From positions 312,990 through 373,172 of the forward strand of contig NMRA01000193.1 of NCBI GenBank assembly GCA_002633005.1: a stretch of DNA of 60,183 nucleotides. The letters run 5' to 3'. The stretch comes from Phoronis australis (lineage: Eukaryota; Phoronida; Phoronidae). Positions within the stretch are counted from its first letter, which is position 1, and each line of letters begins with the position of its first letter. Both the position numbers and the translations under genes were made by a program. Below the pieces are notes generated by a model. It was not told where the DNA came from, did no database searches, and worked only from the letters and a program-made list of their open reading frames with translations. Shown in pieces: positions 12,901 to 21,356 of this stretch.

Positions 12901-15900
12901 CTTTCACGTCGGGAATTTGACTTGCGCTCTAGAGACTTTCAATGGCAGTCGTGAAGAACAGTAACGCTGTACCTATGAACGAAGTCAGTTTTGGGATCTG
13001 AAATTTGTGAGTATTTAACGCGGCAGGAAAGAGCATAATCTCAATGATCTAAAATCAATTTTGGCGCGTAAAAATGGCGGGAAAATTTTGTGACCTGGCA
13101 TTTATGAATGCGAGCTTGATTTTGGAAATGCGACCTAGGATTCTGGCTAGGTTGCAAAATGCGACCTGGCCATTTTAATAGCGTCGAGCCCTGACAACAA
13201 AAATTAGGCACCTGCAAGTTGAATGTCTAACACATTATCCAAATGGCACTTAGGTCAATTCTACTTAATAAATGCACATACTTCCAAGTGACTAACTTGC
13301 AACCTGCTGGGGAGCTCAACTCCAACAGAATGTTGAGGCTTCAGTCAATCAATGTCGTAATGCAAGGGACTTAGCTTGATTTGGTGCTCGGCTGCAGTGC
13401 CTGCCGCTGAACATATTAAGACAGCCACAAAACAGACAAAAATTCAAACTAAACTTAACATAATTGCATGACTTGTTATGCCTATTAATAATGATTGCAG
13501 TAAATATTTGACGTTCTCATCTCCTATTAGGATATTGATGACATATGGCATTTTTTGATTCACCGTCTGCTCTGCGATGAGCTCAATAACCAAGTATTAC
13601 AGAAAGAGTTTCTGCCAATGCTAATGAGACCTCAGCTTCCAAACAAGAAAACTAAAAAAAAGAAAATGAACTGAAAAGGAAGATGAATATGTGCCAGATT
13701 TGCTGAACAATGGTACGGAGAAGGTAAGCCATAGACATATATAACTAAAACAAAACCCCTTTATAACACTTTGGATTGTGTTACCCAAAAAAATCACACA
13801 CATCCATCCGAAAGTACATAAGGTTCTTTTTGATTGAAGCAACCATAAAATCAGAAATCATCCGTTTAATGATAAACTTAGTACCAAATGGTCCAGCTAA
13901 AACTTATCATTTGACCAGACAGGGAATACTAGTTGTTTTAAGCTTTACATACCTGAATTTATCAGGGTGGGCCTTAATAAAAGGGAGCACGATATCCATG
14001 AACTCCTGCTGAATGAAAGACAGATCTCTCCCCACCATTTCAATAACTCCTGTGTTCTTCAACTGTGTATGAAGCATGTCTCTGGAGAAATATGAACAGC
14101 AACCTTCTTAATGTTACCGTCACAGAGGTATAAAATACTTTCTAATAAAGAAGTAACAAGTTACTCATAAAGGTTCCACTGAAGTTCCAGATACAAGTAA
14201 AATTATCAGAGACAAAAATGAATGAGTTCTTGCATTAGTTTTCCATGAAAAGAATTTACCTAATGAAAGAATGGTAACACACAGTTGAATGGAGTGAAAA
14301 TGCGGAAGATGGAAACAAAATGCAACAAGTAAAAAAATGGGAGACAACTTTGTAGTCTGTAGGCCACGTGTAAAGCATCTTTTGTGCCTGTAACAATTCC
14401 GTTTGCTTCAAACGATCCAACTGCAGTAAATGTTAAAAGTAATTGAAAATAGCACCCTCCCCATCATGAAAGGCTATGACGGTGAACTACGCTTGCGGCT
14501 TGCACTCAAGCGACAGGACGGGGAATTCCGAGTTATTTTATCTAATTGCTGTTGGCTTTCATTATTAATTGTCTTGGCAAACCTTCAAAATTGCACATTC
14601 AGGTAAATAGGTTCCAAATCGACAACAGTGCAGTCAATTACATTCCAAGGATAGATTGAAACCACTATGTAATTTGAATGACACCTATACTAACCTGTCC
14701 CAGAACATGGCCAGGTGAAGGCTATCAAAGTCAGGTACTAGTTGAAGGTAAGGCCGCCACTTAGAGTGGGGACTGGTATACTCATGCATGAGAGCCAGTA
14801 ACAGGGGCACCCAACCACTCATGCTCTGGATTGAAGCAGCATCTGAAGTATGGTGTCAGATCAGGTAAGAGATCACACAAGCAAAACAAGCAGTCACAAG
14901 ATGATGAAATGTGGTCTGAAAATGTTTACAGGTTGTTCATAAAGCTGCACTTTGTCTTGTTCATTTAGAGGGAATCAAAGCAGGCTTTTTACTCACATAA
15001 AACTGATCTCGAGCATAATATTCCTTACTGAGACAGGGTTCTATCCATTAGCAACTCAAGTCACACCTATTGCTTACATGTTGTGTCATTATCTAAATTT
15101 CAATTTTAGTGTTGGCTAACACCAAGTCACAGATATTGTGTACATGTACCATTTTTGAATTCAAAATTTTCGTTGGCCAACACAATAAATGGAAACAAAA
15201 ACCCTACCACCGAAAGAAAAGTCATGAGAGCAATTTTCTTAGATTAAAATGCATAATTAAGTTTTGTTTTTTACCCAGATAAACATGGCAAATGCAGCTT
15301 TAGTTACCCTTTTCCAGCTGTTCAGCTATGGCAGATGTCGATGGGTGGAGAAGACATGATCGTGGTATCTTGAACAAAGTTTCACCTTGGTCCAGGTCAG
15401 CTAATGCCATCATGCCATACTGGGCCCGTGAATTCTCCTTCGTGATACGGACCTAACCAAATAGAACAAAAACAAGCATTATAGAACATCCTAGTATTTA
15501 TCTATTCATCCAATAGGGATGGAAACAATTGATGTTAAAACTCTTACAATATTCCTACATCGCACATTTATGCTCAAACCAGGAAAGCTGAGCATATGAG
15601 CAACTAGGCAAATACATCGCTCTGTAATGCCACAGGCATACAGGGGCAATCGTACACTCCCATAAAAAGCTACTCATCTCAAAATACAGTGGACAAAATC
15701 GAATGAAACATAGATACACACGCATGGACTTATTATTAACACATACCATGACCCTAGAGACAATTTAGTCAACAGAACTTGAACATATCCATGAAAACCT
15801 GTCGCGGTTTGCTCAAGCTCCCTTCACCGGGTGCCATTTTGAGGGAGTTACACGAAATCATGCCTGTTGACAAACAAAAAGTACAAGGGACACAAATCTT

Positions 15901-18900
15901 ACAAATTCCACCAGATATCTGCCCATGCTATTTTTTCTACAAGTGTCGATGCGCCAGGTCTCGGGCTTCCCTCAGTCTTGCGCTTGACCTTGGCTAACTC
16001 AAGTGACATCAGTTGCAATACTTTGTGGTGAAATACGCACAGTGAAAAAGTTGATTGTGACCAAAAAAGTGGAGTTGGAAATCTTTGCCAAAGTCATCTT
16101 AATTTCTGTAGACGTGCTTCATCAAAGATATGTACAAAACCAGAAAGGATTGCTGAAGAAAGTAAGCACTTTTTTAAGAGATAATTTTAAGTATAAAATG
16201 TTACTATTTTTGATGAGATGAAAACCTCTTATTAAGTGAACAGAATTTACCTACTGCATGTTTAAAATACAGTACACAGGATGAAATTAGTACAAAAAGT
16301 GATAGGGAGCATTGTAGCCCTCTATAGCCAACTGAGGGGCTATGTGTTGTCTAATGAGCTACTTGCGCACAGTACACTTCTCAGTCAATGTTCCGTTTAC
16401 CATCAAACTTAACTTGAAACAAGTGACACTTTCTTCTTGAGCCTTGCCCAGACAACTTTTAGAAACAAAATTGTTAAATACGATATAGTTCCTACTAATG
16501 AAAGATCCTTAGCTGTTTAAAATACTCTTCAAAAGGAGCAAATAAGTCGATACTTTGCAAGACACTGGCTAATGTCCTAATTAGTAATGCTAATGGCAGA
16601 AACATAGCAACTAAGAATCTATTGTGTTTTTTCACTCAGTTTAGTCATCGTATTACATCACTTACTGTTGTCGTTTATCACCACTTTTTTAGAGTAGAGG
16701 ATAGAGTAACACTTTCCATTCCTAGAACTTTCTGTTTGTCAGAATACGGTACTGCATCCCTTATTTGTTTGTCTCATTTGATTGGTTAATTCGTGTTTCT
16801 CTAGTCTCTATATATATCATTTTCACATGTATTTCAGTAGTAGTAGCAGTAGCATTATGAGCAGTATTTAGTAGTATTAGGAGTTGTTTTCCCACATTGA
16901 GAGTTGTTCTCCTCATGTAACGTTTGCAGTCATCTCTTGTTCTTGTCTACGAACCACATCTGCGCATGACGGCCAAACCGCATTTTTCCCGTATGCCACA
17001 AATCTTGTAATAGTCGGATATACAGGTCCCTGATTTGAGTACCAGTTACTCAATGATTAACGCCTGTTACTCAGTGGTAGTAATTGGTTCTCAAACCAAT
17101 TTTAAATCGGGAACCCACCAAGACTCGAATCGAAATAGGAGTCTGACAGTAAAAAATAACCAAGCTATGTCAAAGCCTGGTACAGGCCTGCCCTACACAT
17201 TTCACAAATGTAAACTCAAGCTTTGAGTGACTGGCCATCTGCCAGCTGAGTCAAGCCTTGAACAATATCCTATCCTGGCTGCCTACTAGCCAGCTGGGTC
17301 AAGCCTTGAACAATATCCTAACCTAGCTGCCTACTACAGGGCTTGGAATGACCAATGACAAAAAATGCGGAAACTTTGAAACTTTTACGGCCCAAATCAT
17401 GCCCGATAACCAGTCTTGAAATGGTCAATATTAACCTTTCCCCGACAAAAATCGGGAGGACTAAAAAAAAACAAAAAAACGTTACCACCATCAGTAGCAT
17501 GCGTCTGCGTCCTTTTAGCTCGCCCATCCACTCCCAACCCACACATTTTTGGCTGCAGAGCGGTAGTATTTGTCGCCGCGCTTAACAATAACACGAGACG
17601 CCATTGAAAATCCCACCACGCTGTCCCAGATGCCCCGGCAATGTTGACAATTTACGTTCCTCCGAAACATAAGAGCAACTTCCGCTTTTCGAGGTGAATG
17701 TCGTCTGCAACGCCGCGGTAAGAAAGGAATTTGCCGCGGAAATTTTATATCAAATCCGATTTTTTACGCGGAAATATTATAAAAAAAGCGGAAAGCACAT
17801 TTGAAAAAAGCGGAAATCCTCGTTTCCGCGGAAAATTCCAAGCCCTGCTACTAGCCAGCCAGCTAGCTGCATGAAGACTACCATCAAAATACAGCTAAGA
17901 ACTACTGTGTGATAATCTCCAATAGGCCTTGAAATTTCACATCGCCCGGGTAGTTTTGCTCATCACCTCGCCATGAAACTTACATCAACAATTAGAGCTA
18001 ACGACTGGTGAGGGTGCATGCAAAATCTGAGGTTACCTTGCCCTTTGAACCGATATTCACCTTGCCTGTAGCATCTAAGTGAAAAACAATCTAAAGATGT
18101 CATTTTCTAGCATCATTCTTCCCCTTTTGCAACAAAGAAGATTCGTTTCGAAAACAGTACACTCATGACAAGCGCAGTGTTGAAAATTGTGAGTAACCGA
18201 TTTTGGGAACTGAATGAGGGACTGCTCGAAGAAAAAGTTTGATGCACAGGCATCCGATCCTCAGCTTCTGATTGTCCCCAATACACTACATATAATACTA
18301 CAAGGTATTACACTCCGGGCTAGAAATTCCATGGCTGCTTCGATTCAGCCGTCCATATCAAACACATAACTCAATAAAGTTACACAAAACAGGGGTTCAA
18401 CAAACCACGAACAATTGTTCTTTCTTATAATACCATCCACAGTGTCTTGTCCTGGTGAAATTCGCAGTCAAAGAACAAAAATGTAACGCCTCGATGTCAA
18501 GGACGGTACCGAAATTGATGTCAATAACGCCGTCCATCCGTAATTCATTGGCAATTTCCGTACCGTCGTTGACCTCGAGCCGTCACAGTTGTGTGTTCGG
18601 ACTTTTTGGGAACATTTTTGTTCTTTGACTGCGAATTTCTTACGAAGTCGTCGCAACAGGACACCGTGGATGGTATTATAAGAAAGAACAATTGTTCATG
18701 GTTTGTTGAACCCCTGTTTTGTGTAACTTTATTGAGTTATGTGTTTGATATGGACGGCTGAATCGAAGCAGCCGTGGAATTTCTAGCCCGGAGTGTCATA
18801 CCTTGTAGTATTATATGTTGTGTATTGGGGACGATCAGAGGCTGAGGATGCCTGTGGTTTGATGACGGGAGTATTTGATCAAGTTGGAAGGAATTAAATA

Positions 18901-19291
18901 CATCGACGGCCTCCTAAGGTGTCACTCTATGCGCAAAAGGTATTTATAACAACGTAGCATTGATGTTTTAGTCAGTGCGAGACATAATTCGCCGAAAATC
19001 TTCCGGCGTAGGAGGTTCACTCATTCACTGTCTCTACTGCGGAGCCAGTACTGCAGACAGTGCAGTACTACAGTAGTAGAGACAGTCAGTGGACACTGTC
19101 TAGCTCAGTTTCAGACTTTCAGTCAAAGCACAAGACCAATTCCGACAGGATACCTTGGAACTTAACATAAAATTGTTCTCAGTGCACCACGAAAGGAAAT
19201 CCTGAAGACGTTTTTCGCCAACATCTTCTTTCGATTTCTTTTGACCTTTTTCTCCATCACTTTCACGCCTTCGCTTTATGGGGGAAGCCAT
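3796..19291 (-). CDS. SETD6: N-lysine methyltransferase SETD6 ortholog (ten visible exons, one missing)
   Basis: Coding exons in transcript order: 19154-19291, 15308-15452, 14695-14842, 13953-14081, [missing], 9610-9708, 7419-7520, 6367-6447, 4911-5007, 4269-4314, 3796-3961. All joins keep phase except 14081/9708, where 3n+1 nt are lacking. About 382 residues are visible, against about 473 in human SETD6. Landmarks from memory of the family: N-terminal [18 protein letters not shown] (start of SET), [14 protein letters not shown]-like [13 protein letters not shown], the post-SET Tyr motif [43 protein letters not shown] and the C-terminal [18 protein letters not shown] helix of the Rubisco-LSMT substrate-binding fold. 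Vertebrate SETD6 monomethylates lysines on RelA and other nuclear proteins using S-adenosylmethionine. The sequence supports family identity strongly; substrate is inference. SETD3/SETD4 are less likely because of the C-terminal VRYGQKK helix and linker. Confidence 0.9.
4111..4162. repeat. 26-bp tandem duplication
   Basis: Two 26-bp units, beginning TTCTGGTAGTTGGCATGACA, lie head to tail in a SETD6 intron; a third partial copy (GTTGGCATGACG) follows near 4198. Confidence 0.8.
4269..4314 (-). CDS. SETD6: SETD6 coding micro-exon
   Basis: 46-nt exon between acceptor ttttcag and donor gtaagt; two bases complete Glu, the exon ends in phase 2. It encodes [15 protein letters not shown], the NIPKL..SWKKLL stretch that precedes the last helix pair of SETD6. 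Confidence 0.85.
4911..5007 (-). CDS. SETD6: SETD6 coding exon (acidic linker)
   Basis: Acceptor ccattgaag, donor gtgtgt, phase 0 in and phase 1 out. It encodes [20 protein letters not shown] followed by [12 protein letters not shown]. The F.EY...GWEEE acidic linker is a SETD6 feature. The donor is weak (gtgtgtaaag); a shift of 4 nt would break phase with the next exon. Confidence 0.82.
5317..5812. mobile_element. MITE family A, copy 1 (TIR AAGGCCCTTTCATACT)
   Basis: About 496 bp with perfect 16-bp terminal inverted repeats: AAGGCCCTTTCATACT at 5317-5332 and its complement at 5795-5810. TTAA is present at both ends (5314-5317 and 5809-5812), so a TTAA target is possible. No coding capacity. 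It sits in a SETD6 intron. A second, internally shorter copy is at 36045-36438 in an AUTS2 intron; both share inner blocks such as AAATAAGTTTTATGTCAAT and ACAACAGCGTCACCTA. Confidence 0.85.
6367..6447 (-). CDS. SETD6: SETD6 coding exon
   Basis: Acceptor ttaatatag, donor gtatga, 27 codons in phase 0. It encodes [20 protein letters not shown] then ETATILK. The [10 protein letters not shown] pattern continues into the next exon's [13 protein letters not shown], as in SETD6. Confidence 0.85.
6829..7215 (+). repeat. Dispersed repeat, two partial copies
   Basis: Two related blocks, about 6829-6960 and 7103-7215, share the order: CAAA(T/C)TCATC(T/C)GAAAATG, then CTCCTTAATA/CTCCCTTAATA, then CCAAATTTCA, then AAGGAAC. 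A third copy is at about 10946-11110. The arrangement suggests a moderately repeated element; its full length is not defined here. Confidence 0.6.
7419..7520 (-). CDS. SETD6: SETD6 coding exon (start of C-terminal domain)
   Basis: Acceptor atgctttag, donor gtgagt, 34 codons in phase 0. It encodes [15 protein letters not shown] and [11 protein letters not shown], matching the link from SET into the substrate-binding domain (KW.FLEEA). The reading frame stays open past the donor, so the boundary rests on the donor and on homology. Confidence 0.88.
7857..8054. mobile_element. Short palindromic TIR element (about 200 bp)
   Basis: Outer arms TAAAAACCTGACAACCAGCG (from 7859) and its near-complement ending at 8052; each arm extends to GGTAGC/GCTACC. 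A second inner inverted pair surrounds the centre (GATGCAATGTTTCACTTTTA and TAAAAGTGAAATGCTGCATC). Nearly the whole element can fold on itself. Non-coding, inside a SETD6 intron. Confidence 0.7.
8307..8498. repeat. 16-bp satellite array, about 12 copies
   Basis: Unit CTGCATTCAGCATACG repeated head to tail; the first nine or so copies are identical and the last two diverge (CTACATTCAGCATGTG, CTACATTCAGTATACA). It lies in a SETD6 intron. Confidence 0.95.
9012..9261. mobile_element. MITE family B, copy 1 (TIR GGGCCTGTTC)
   Basis: About 250 bp bounded by GGGGCCTGTTC and GAACAGGGCCC, rich in AAGT/ACTTAA blocks in inverted order. The second copy is at 20064-20305 and shares CTTCTACATCT (TTCTACATCT here), AAGATAGTCAAAATTAAGAC and TCTTAGCTAAGT. 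Non-coding, in a SETD6 intron. Confidence 0.8.
9610..9708 (-). CDS. SETD6: SETD6 exon with SET-terminal Tyr motif
   Basis: Acceptor gattccag, donor gtaagt, 33 codons, phase 0 both ends. It encodes [20 protein letters not shown] followed by [18 protein letters not shown] plus LLHLYGF is the C-terminal SET motif holding the catalytic and substrate-channel tyrosines in the Rubisco-LSMT-like class. Confidence 0.93.
10415..10470. repeat. 28-bp tandem duplication
   Basis: Two 28-bp units sharing AACTATATG.TGT.ATATACC lie head to tail. Several short ATGGCTGCC/ATGGCCGAC motifs follow at 10361-10390, 10558-10570 and 10709-10746. Confidence 0.65.
10946..11110 (+). repeat. Dispersed repeat, third copy
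   Basis: Contains CCCACTAGGGGGTG, then GAATACATCAAATATGTCTG, then CTCCTTAATA, then CCAAGTTTCATGAAAATCC and CTCTAAAGATACA, in the same order as the copies at 6829-7215. Confidence 0.6.
11140..11781 (-). pseudogene. Broken coding remnant resembling a THAP/P-element-type protein
   Basis: On the minus strand, 11395-11150 reads through a Ser/Thr-rich linker into [13 protein letters not shown] and a charged coiled coil ([30 protein letters not shown]). This linker plus coiled coil is typical of what follows a THAP zinc finger. Further upstream (11759-11560) another frame gives [19 protein letters not shown] and [19 protein letters not shown]. The two parts are in different frames and are separated by stops (near 11400 and 11550), and the upstream end runs into the assembly gap. 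I infer a decayed transposon or retired THAP gene; family assignment is tentative. Confidence 0.4.
11782..11837. other. Assembly gap (56 N) in SETD6 intron where an exon is missing
   Basis: A run of N inside the interval 9709-13952. The SETD6 reading frame requires 3n+1 more coding bases in this interval, and none of the visible sequence encodes the expected ADxxNH-type SET core. The true gap length is unknown. Confidence 0.9.
13531..13674 (+). CDS. Coding-like terminal exon, unknown protein
   Basis: Opposite strand to SETD6, in its intron between exons 4 and the gap. An acceptor-like ctcctattag precedes 48 codons ending in TGA at 13672-13674. It starts [20 protein letters not shown] and continues [17 protein letters not shown], ending in a lysine-rich tail. 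Amino-acid composition looks like real protein rather than noise, but I see no matching upstream exon on the plus strand. It may be a fragment of a mobile element or a captured exon. Not recognised. Confidence 0.3.
   Translation, partial: DIDDIWHFLIHRLLCDELNNQVLQKEFLPMLMRPQLPNKKTKKKKMN
13953..14081 (-). CDS. SETD6: SETD6 coding exon 4
   Basis: Acceptor tttctccag, donor gtatgt; one base completes an Arg codon and the exon ends in phase 2. It encodes [20 protein letters not shown] and [13 protein letters not shown], equivalent to the GTGV...DL..I..EY..IVLPF...HPD.F segment of the SETD6 helical insert. The next visible exon does not join in frame, so a following exon is missing. Confidence 0.9.
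14695..14842 (-). CDS. SETD6: SETD6 coding exon 3
   Basis: Acceptor acttcag, donor gttagt; starts with two bases completing a codon and ends in phase 2. It encodes [20 protein letters not shown] and [13 protein letters not shown]...HLAMFWD, which match the helical insert start ([17 protein letters not shown]) of SETD6. Confidence 0.9.
15308..15452 (-). CDS. SETD6: SETD6 coding exon 2
   Basis: Acceptor ttggttag, donor gtaact, phase 0 in and phase 1 out. It encodes [20 protein letters not shown], then [17 protein letters not shown]: the first beta strands of the SET fold (YGM.A.....GE.LF..PR), which bind S-adenosylmethionine in this family. Confidence 0.9.
17242..17336. repeat. 48-bp tandem duplication
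   Basis: Two units starting CCAGCTG(A/G)GTCAAGCCTTG and ending CTGCCTACTA lie head to tail. A third copy start (CCAGCCAGCTAGCTG) resumes after the element at 17337-17847, which has split the array. Confidence 0.8.
17331..17853. mobile_element. hAT-like non-autonomous element with 6-bp target duplication
   Basis: Body 17337-17847 (511 bp). TIR CAGGGCTTGGAAT at the left end and ATTCCAAGCCCTG at the right end. The 6-mer CTACTA flanks both sides (17331-17336, 17848-17853). The CAGGG start is hAT-like, but hAT elements usually make 8-bp duplications. Interior has repeated GCGGAAA motifs and short chance ORFs. It lies in SETD6 intron 1. Confidence 0.75.
18245..18857. mobile_element. Foldback palindrome of about 0.6 kb
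   Basis: Left arm 18245-18480 and right arm 18617-18857 are inverted copies over roughly 230 bp: for example TACAAGGTATTACACTCCGG with its near-complement, CACATAACTCAATAAAGTTA with its complement, and AATTCGCAGTCAAAGAACAA with its complement. The centre holds a further inverted pair (GGACGGTACCGAAATTG and CAATTTCCGTACCGTCG). About 40 bp is extra on the right inner side. The whole can form one long hairpin. It lies in SETD6 intron 1, about 300 bp from exon 1. Confidence 0.85.
19026..19092. repeat. 67-nt imperfect hairpin next to SETD6 exon 1
   Basis: CTGTCTCTACT and AGTAGAGACAG pair (11 bp), followed by an asymmetric internal loop, then AGTACTGCA and TGCAGTACT pair (9 bp) around a short loop. 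It sits in intron 1, about 60 nt from the exon 1 donor. The internal loop is large for a microRNA precursor. Confidence 0.5.
19154..19291 (-). CDS. SETD6: SETD6 coding exon 1
   Basis: ATG at 19291-19289; 46 codons ending AAG before donor gtatcc, phase 0. It begins [20 protein letters not shown], a basic nuclear-localisation-like stretch, then [16 protein letters not shown], matching the FLSWC opening of SETD6. The ATG lies in a gcc-ATG-gct context and is the only in-frame start fitting the family's length. Confidence 0.85.
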
Positions 19292-19703
19292 TTTTAAACA
19301 AAACTGGGTTATTATGTTCTCCTGTTGCGGAGACTTTTACACAAGGGAGATAAATGCGGCCTCACGAGTCGCAAGAAGTACAGTGGCCGGTTAAGTCCCA
19401 AATCGGCTGAGGGACTCTACTAATCTTTTGCGTATTTCTTTACTCACAGATTTAGGCCTAGTATTTTTGGGCGGCACGTCTCCTATAACTTTTCTATTGG
19501 AGTACCCCCCACCAATGGATTCAGGGAACTTAGTTGAGAACCTGTGGGACTCTCTGTTTCACATGTCGTGAACACATCCACTAAAACAAGAAACTGTAGG
19601 AACACCGCATTTATCCACCTTCACTCTCATCAGGCTTCTATTGTGAGTCAGCATGCGTGAATAATTGGCTGATAAGCCACCTCTGGAACTATAGTCCGAT
19701 TAC

Positions 19704-19737
19704 CTCTCGTCGTCAGTCTCCAAAGGTCGTCCGCCAT
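19704..19737 (-). CDS. Possible first coding exon of an unplaced gene
   Basis: On the minus strand AAGATGGCGG is a strong translation-start context. The frame reads MADDLWRLTTR plus one base, then a GT donor (gtaatc) at 19703-19702. It lies 413 bp upstream of the SETD6 ATG. No partner exon was found, so it could be an alternative SETD6 leader, a separate gene or chance. Confidence 0.2.
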
Positions 19738-19771
19738 CTTGTTTCGCGTGCAGCGCTGCCACGCGGGACTT

Positions 19772-19792
19772 AGCGTTCCAATTTGGAACGCT
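19772..19792. promoter_or_regulatory. 21-nt perfect palindrome upstream of SETD6
   Basis: AGCGTTCCAA, one central T, then TTGGAACGCT, in a locally GC-rich stretch about 480 bp upstream of the SETD6 start codon. Such symmetry suits a dimeric DNA-binding protein, but function is not shown. Confidence 0.3.
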
Positions 19793-20063
19793 CGTCTGCA
19801 CGTTAGGTACTAACCTCTCGGGAGAAACACGCGTGGAAGAACTGAGACTAAAATTAATGCATTTACCGACTGTTTTTTTGAGACCACTTAAAAACTTGTT
19901 GATTTTACTAATGCACTTTTTTGTTCATTTTCAGAAGATATTTTCGAAATTAAATTTTCTTCAGACGGAACAAAAAGCAACCCAGGGATTGTTTATGCAA
20001 TGTATCTATTTGTCCCAGGCACTAACCGACATCTGTTAGGCCANGCATGCAATGGGGCACTGC

Positions 20064-20305
20064 GGGGCCCGTTCTAAGAAACTGACTTGAGTTGATTTTA
20101 TACTTAAGCCTAAGATTTGTCTCAACTCCAAACCTTGAAACTTCTACATCTCCGGTAAGATAGTCAAAATTAAGACACAAAAAACTAACATCTAACTTAA
20201 TTTCTCTTTCTTGAAACGGACTAGAGAGAAATTTAAGTTCCATCCTAAAACTGACTGAAATTCAAGATTTGTCTTAGCTAAGTTATTTTTCTTGGAAAGG
20301 GTCCC
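20064..20305. mobile_element. MITE family B, copy 2
   Basis: Bounded by GGGGCCCGTTC and GGAAAGGGTCCC, with inner blocks matching the copy at 9012-9261 in the same order. Ends are more diverged than in copy 1. A single N (20044) lies just outside the left end. Confidence 0.75.
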
Positions 20306-21356
20306 TATGCCGTGGACCGCCGGGTGAAACCGTAAAACTCAGTGGTGTAAGGACTAATCGGCTTTTGTAGCCACGGCTGGTCGTGAAACAGTTTATTTGG
20401 GCCAGGTTTTGGACCGGATACACCTTGAAAGGGCCGGGTGCGGTTCTGGGGTCCCCAGCTGCGGGTATACTGCCTTAGGGACTTTTTCAAGATTCCGTGT
20501 TGGTGGTTATTGAACCCCGCTGTCAAATGATATGGAAGTGCTCGAATTTCATCCAGCTATCTCTAGAGGGTTATTTCAGATTGGCGGATATGATCTAGCC
20601 GGATTAGTGTATTTTTGTTGCTTGGGCGGACGGATGTTCGATTTTTTTTCGAATTTCAACCTCAATCTGAAGCATCAATTTAAGATTAAAAAATATTAAA
20701 AAATCGTCTATGAATTCATCGATTTTCTTCGATTGAACATGTAATCAGAACCCGATGAACCATTGCCGTCAAGAAAGGAACCTTGGCATGCTGTGTCGTC
20801 ACATGGCAACACAAACATACAGCGCGCATTGCGAGTTAACTCTAAGTGCAAGACATTTGTTCAAACCCGCAATTCAAGGTATGAAGATGCGTGCAAATAC
20901 TTGAGTGGCAACTGCGAGGCATGAGAGGCAAAGAATACACACGAGGTTCTTCCCCCGGTAAGAATTTTGCGATTGCGCTATTTAAATTGGTCCGTGGACC
21001 GTCATGCCGCGATTTTTGTTTTCATTTTTATCCGAAAATTGCTTATATTTGATTCAAGTGATTGATAACCTAAAACGGCCTAACTGAATATTCTGCATGC
21101 GTTACGAAGTGGCAAAAACACCACAACGGCTCAGTGAAGATCATATAACTTCATTATCTCAAACGGTTAGCGTGGCTAAGGACACACAGCTAATTACCTG
21201 CCGATCAACCATTGGCGGCTTAACAAACTGGGTAACAGCAAATCGCTTAAAAACAACACATTGTTCAATCGCCATATACGCTGAGGAAAATTCAAAAATG
21301 TCTAATTTAAGACTAACCGACTTTAGACCTAAAACATGAATCTGCAGTAGTTCATT

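Noticed and set aside
13020-13195. hAT-type right end (GTCGAGCCCTGA)
   Set aside because: No matching left terminus within reach, so an element could not be delimited.
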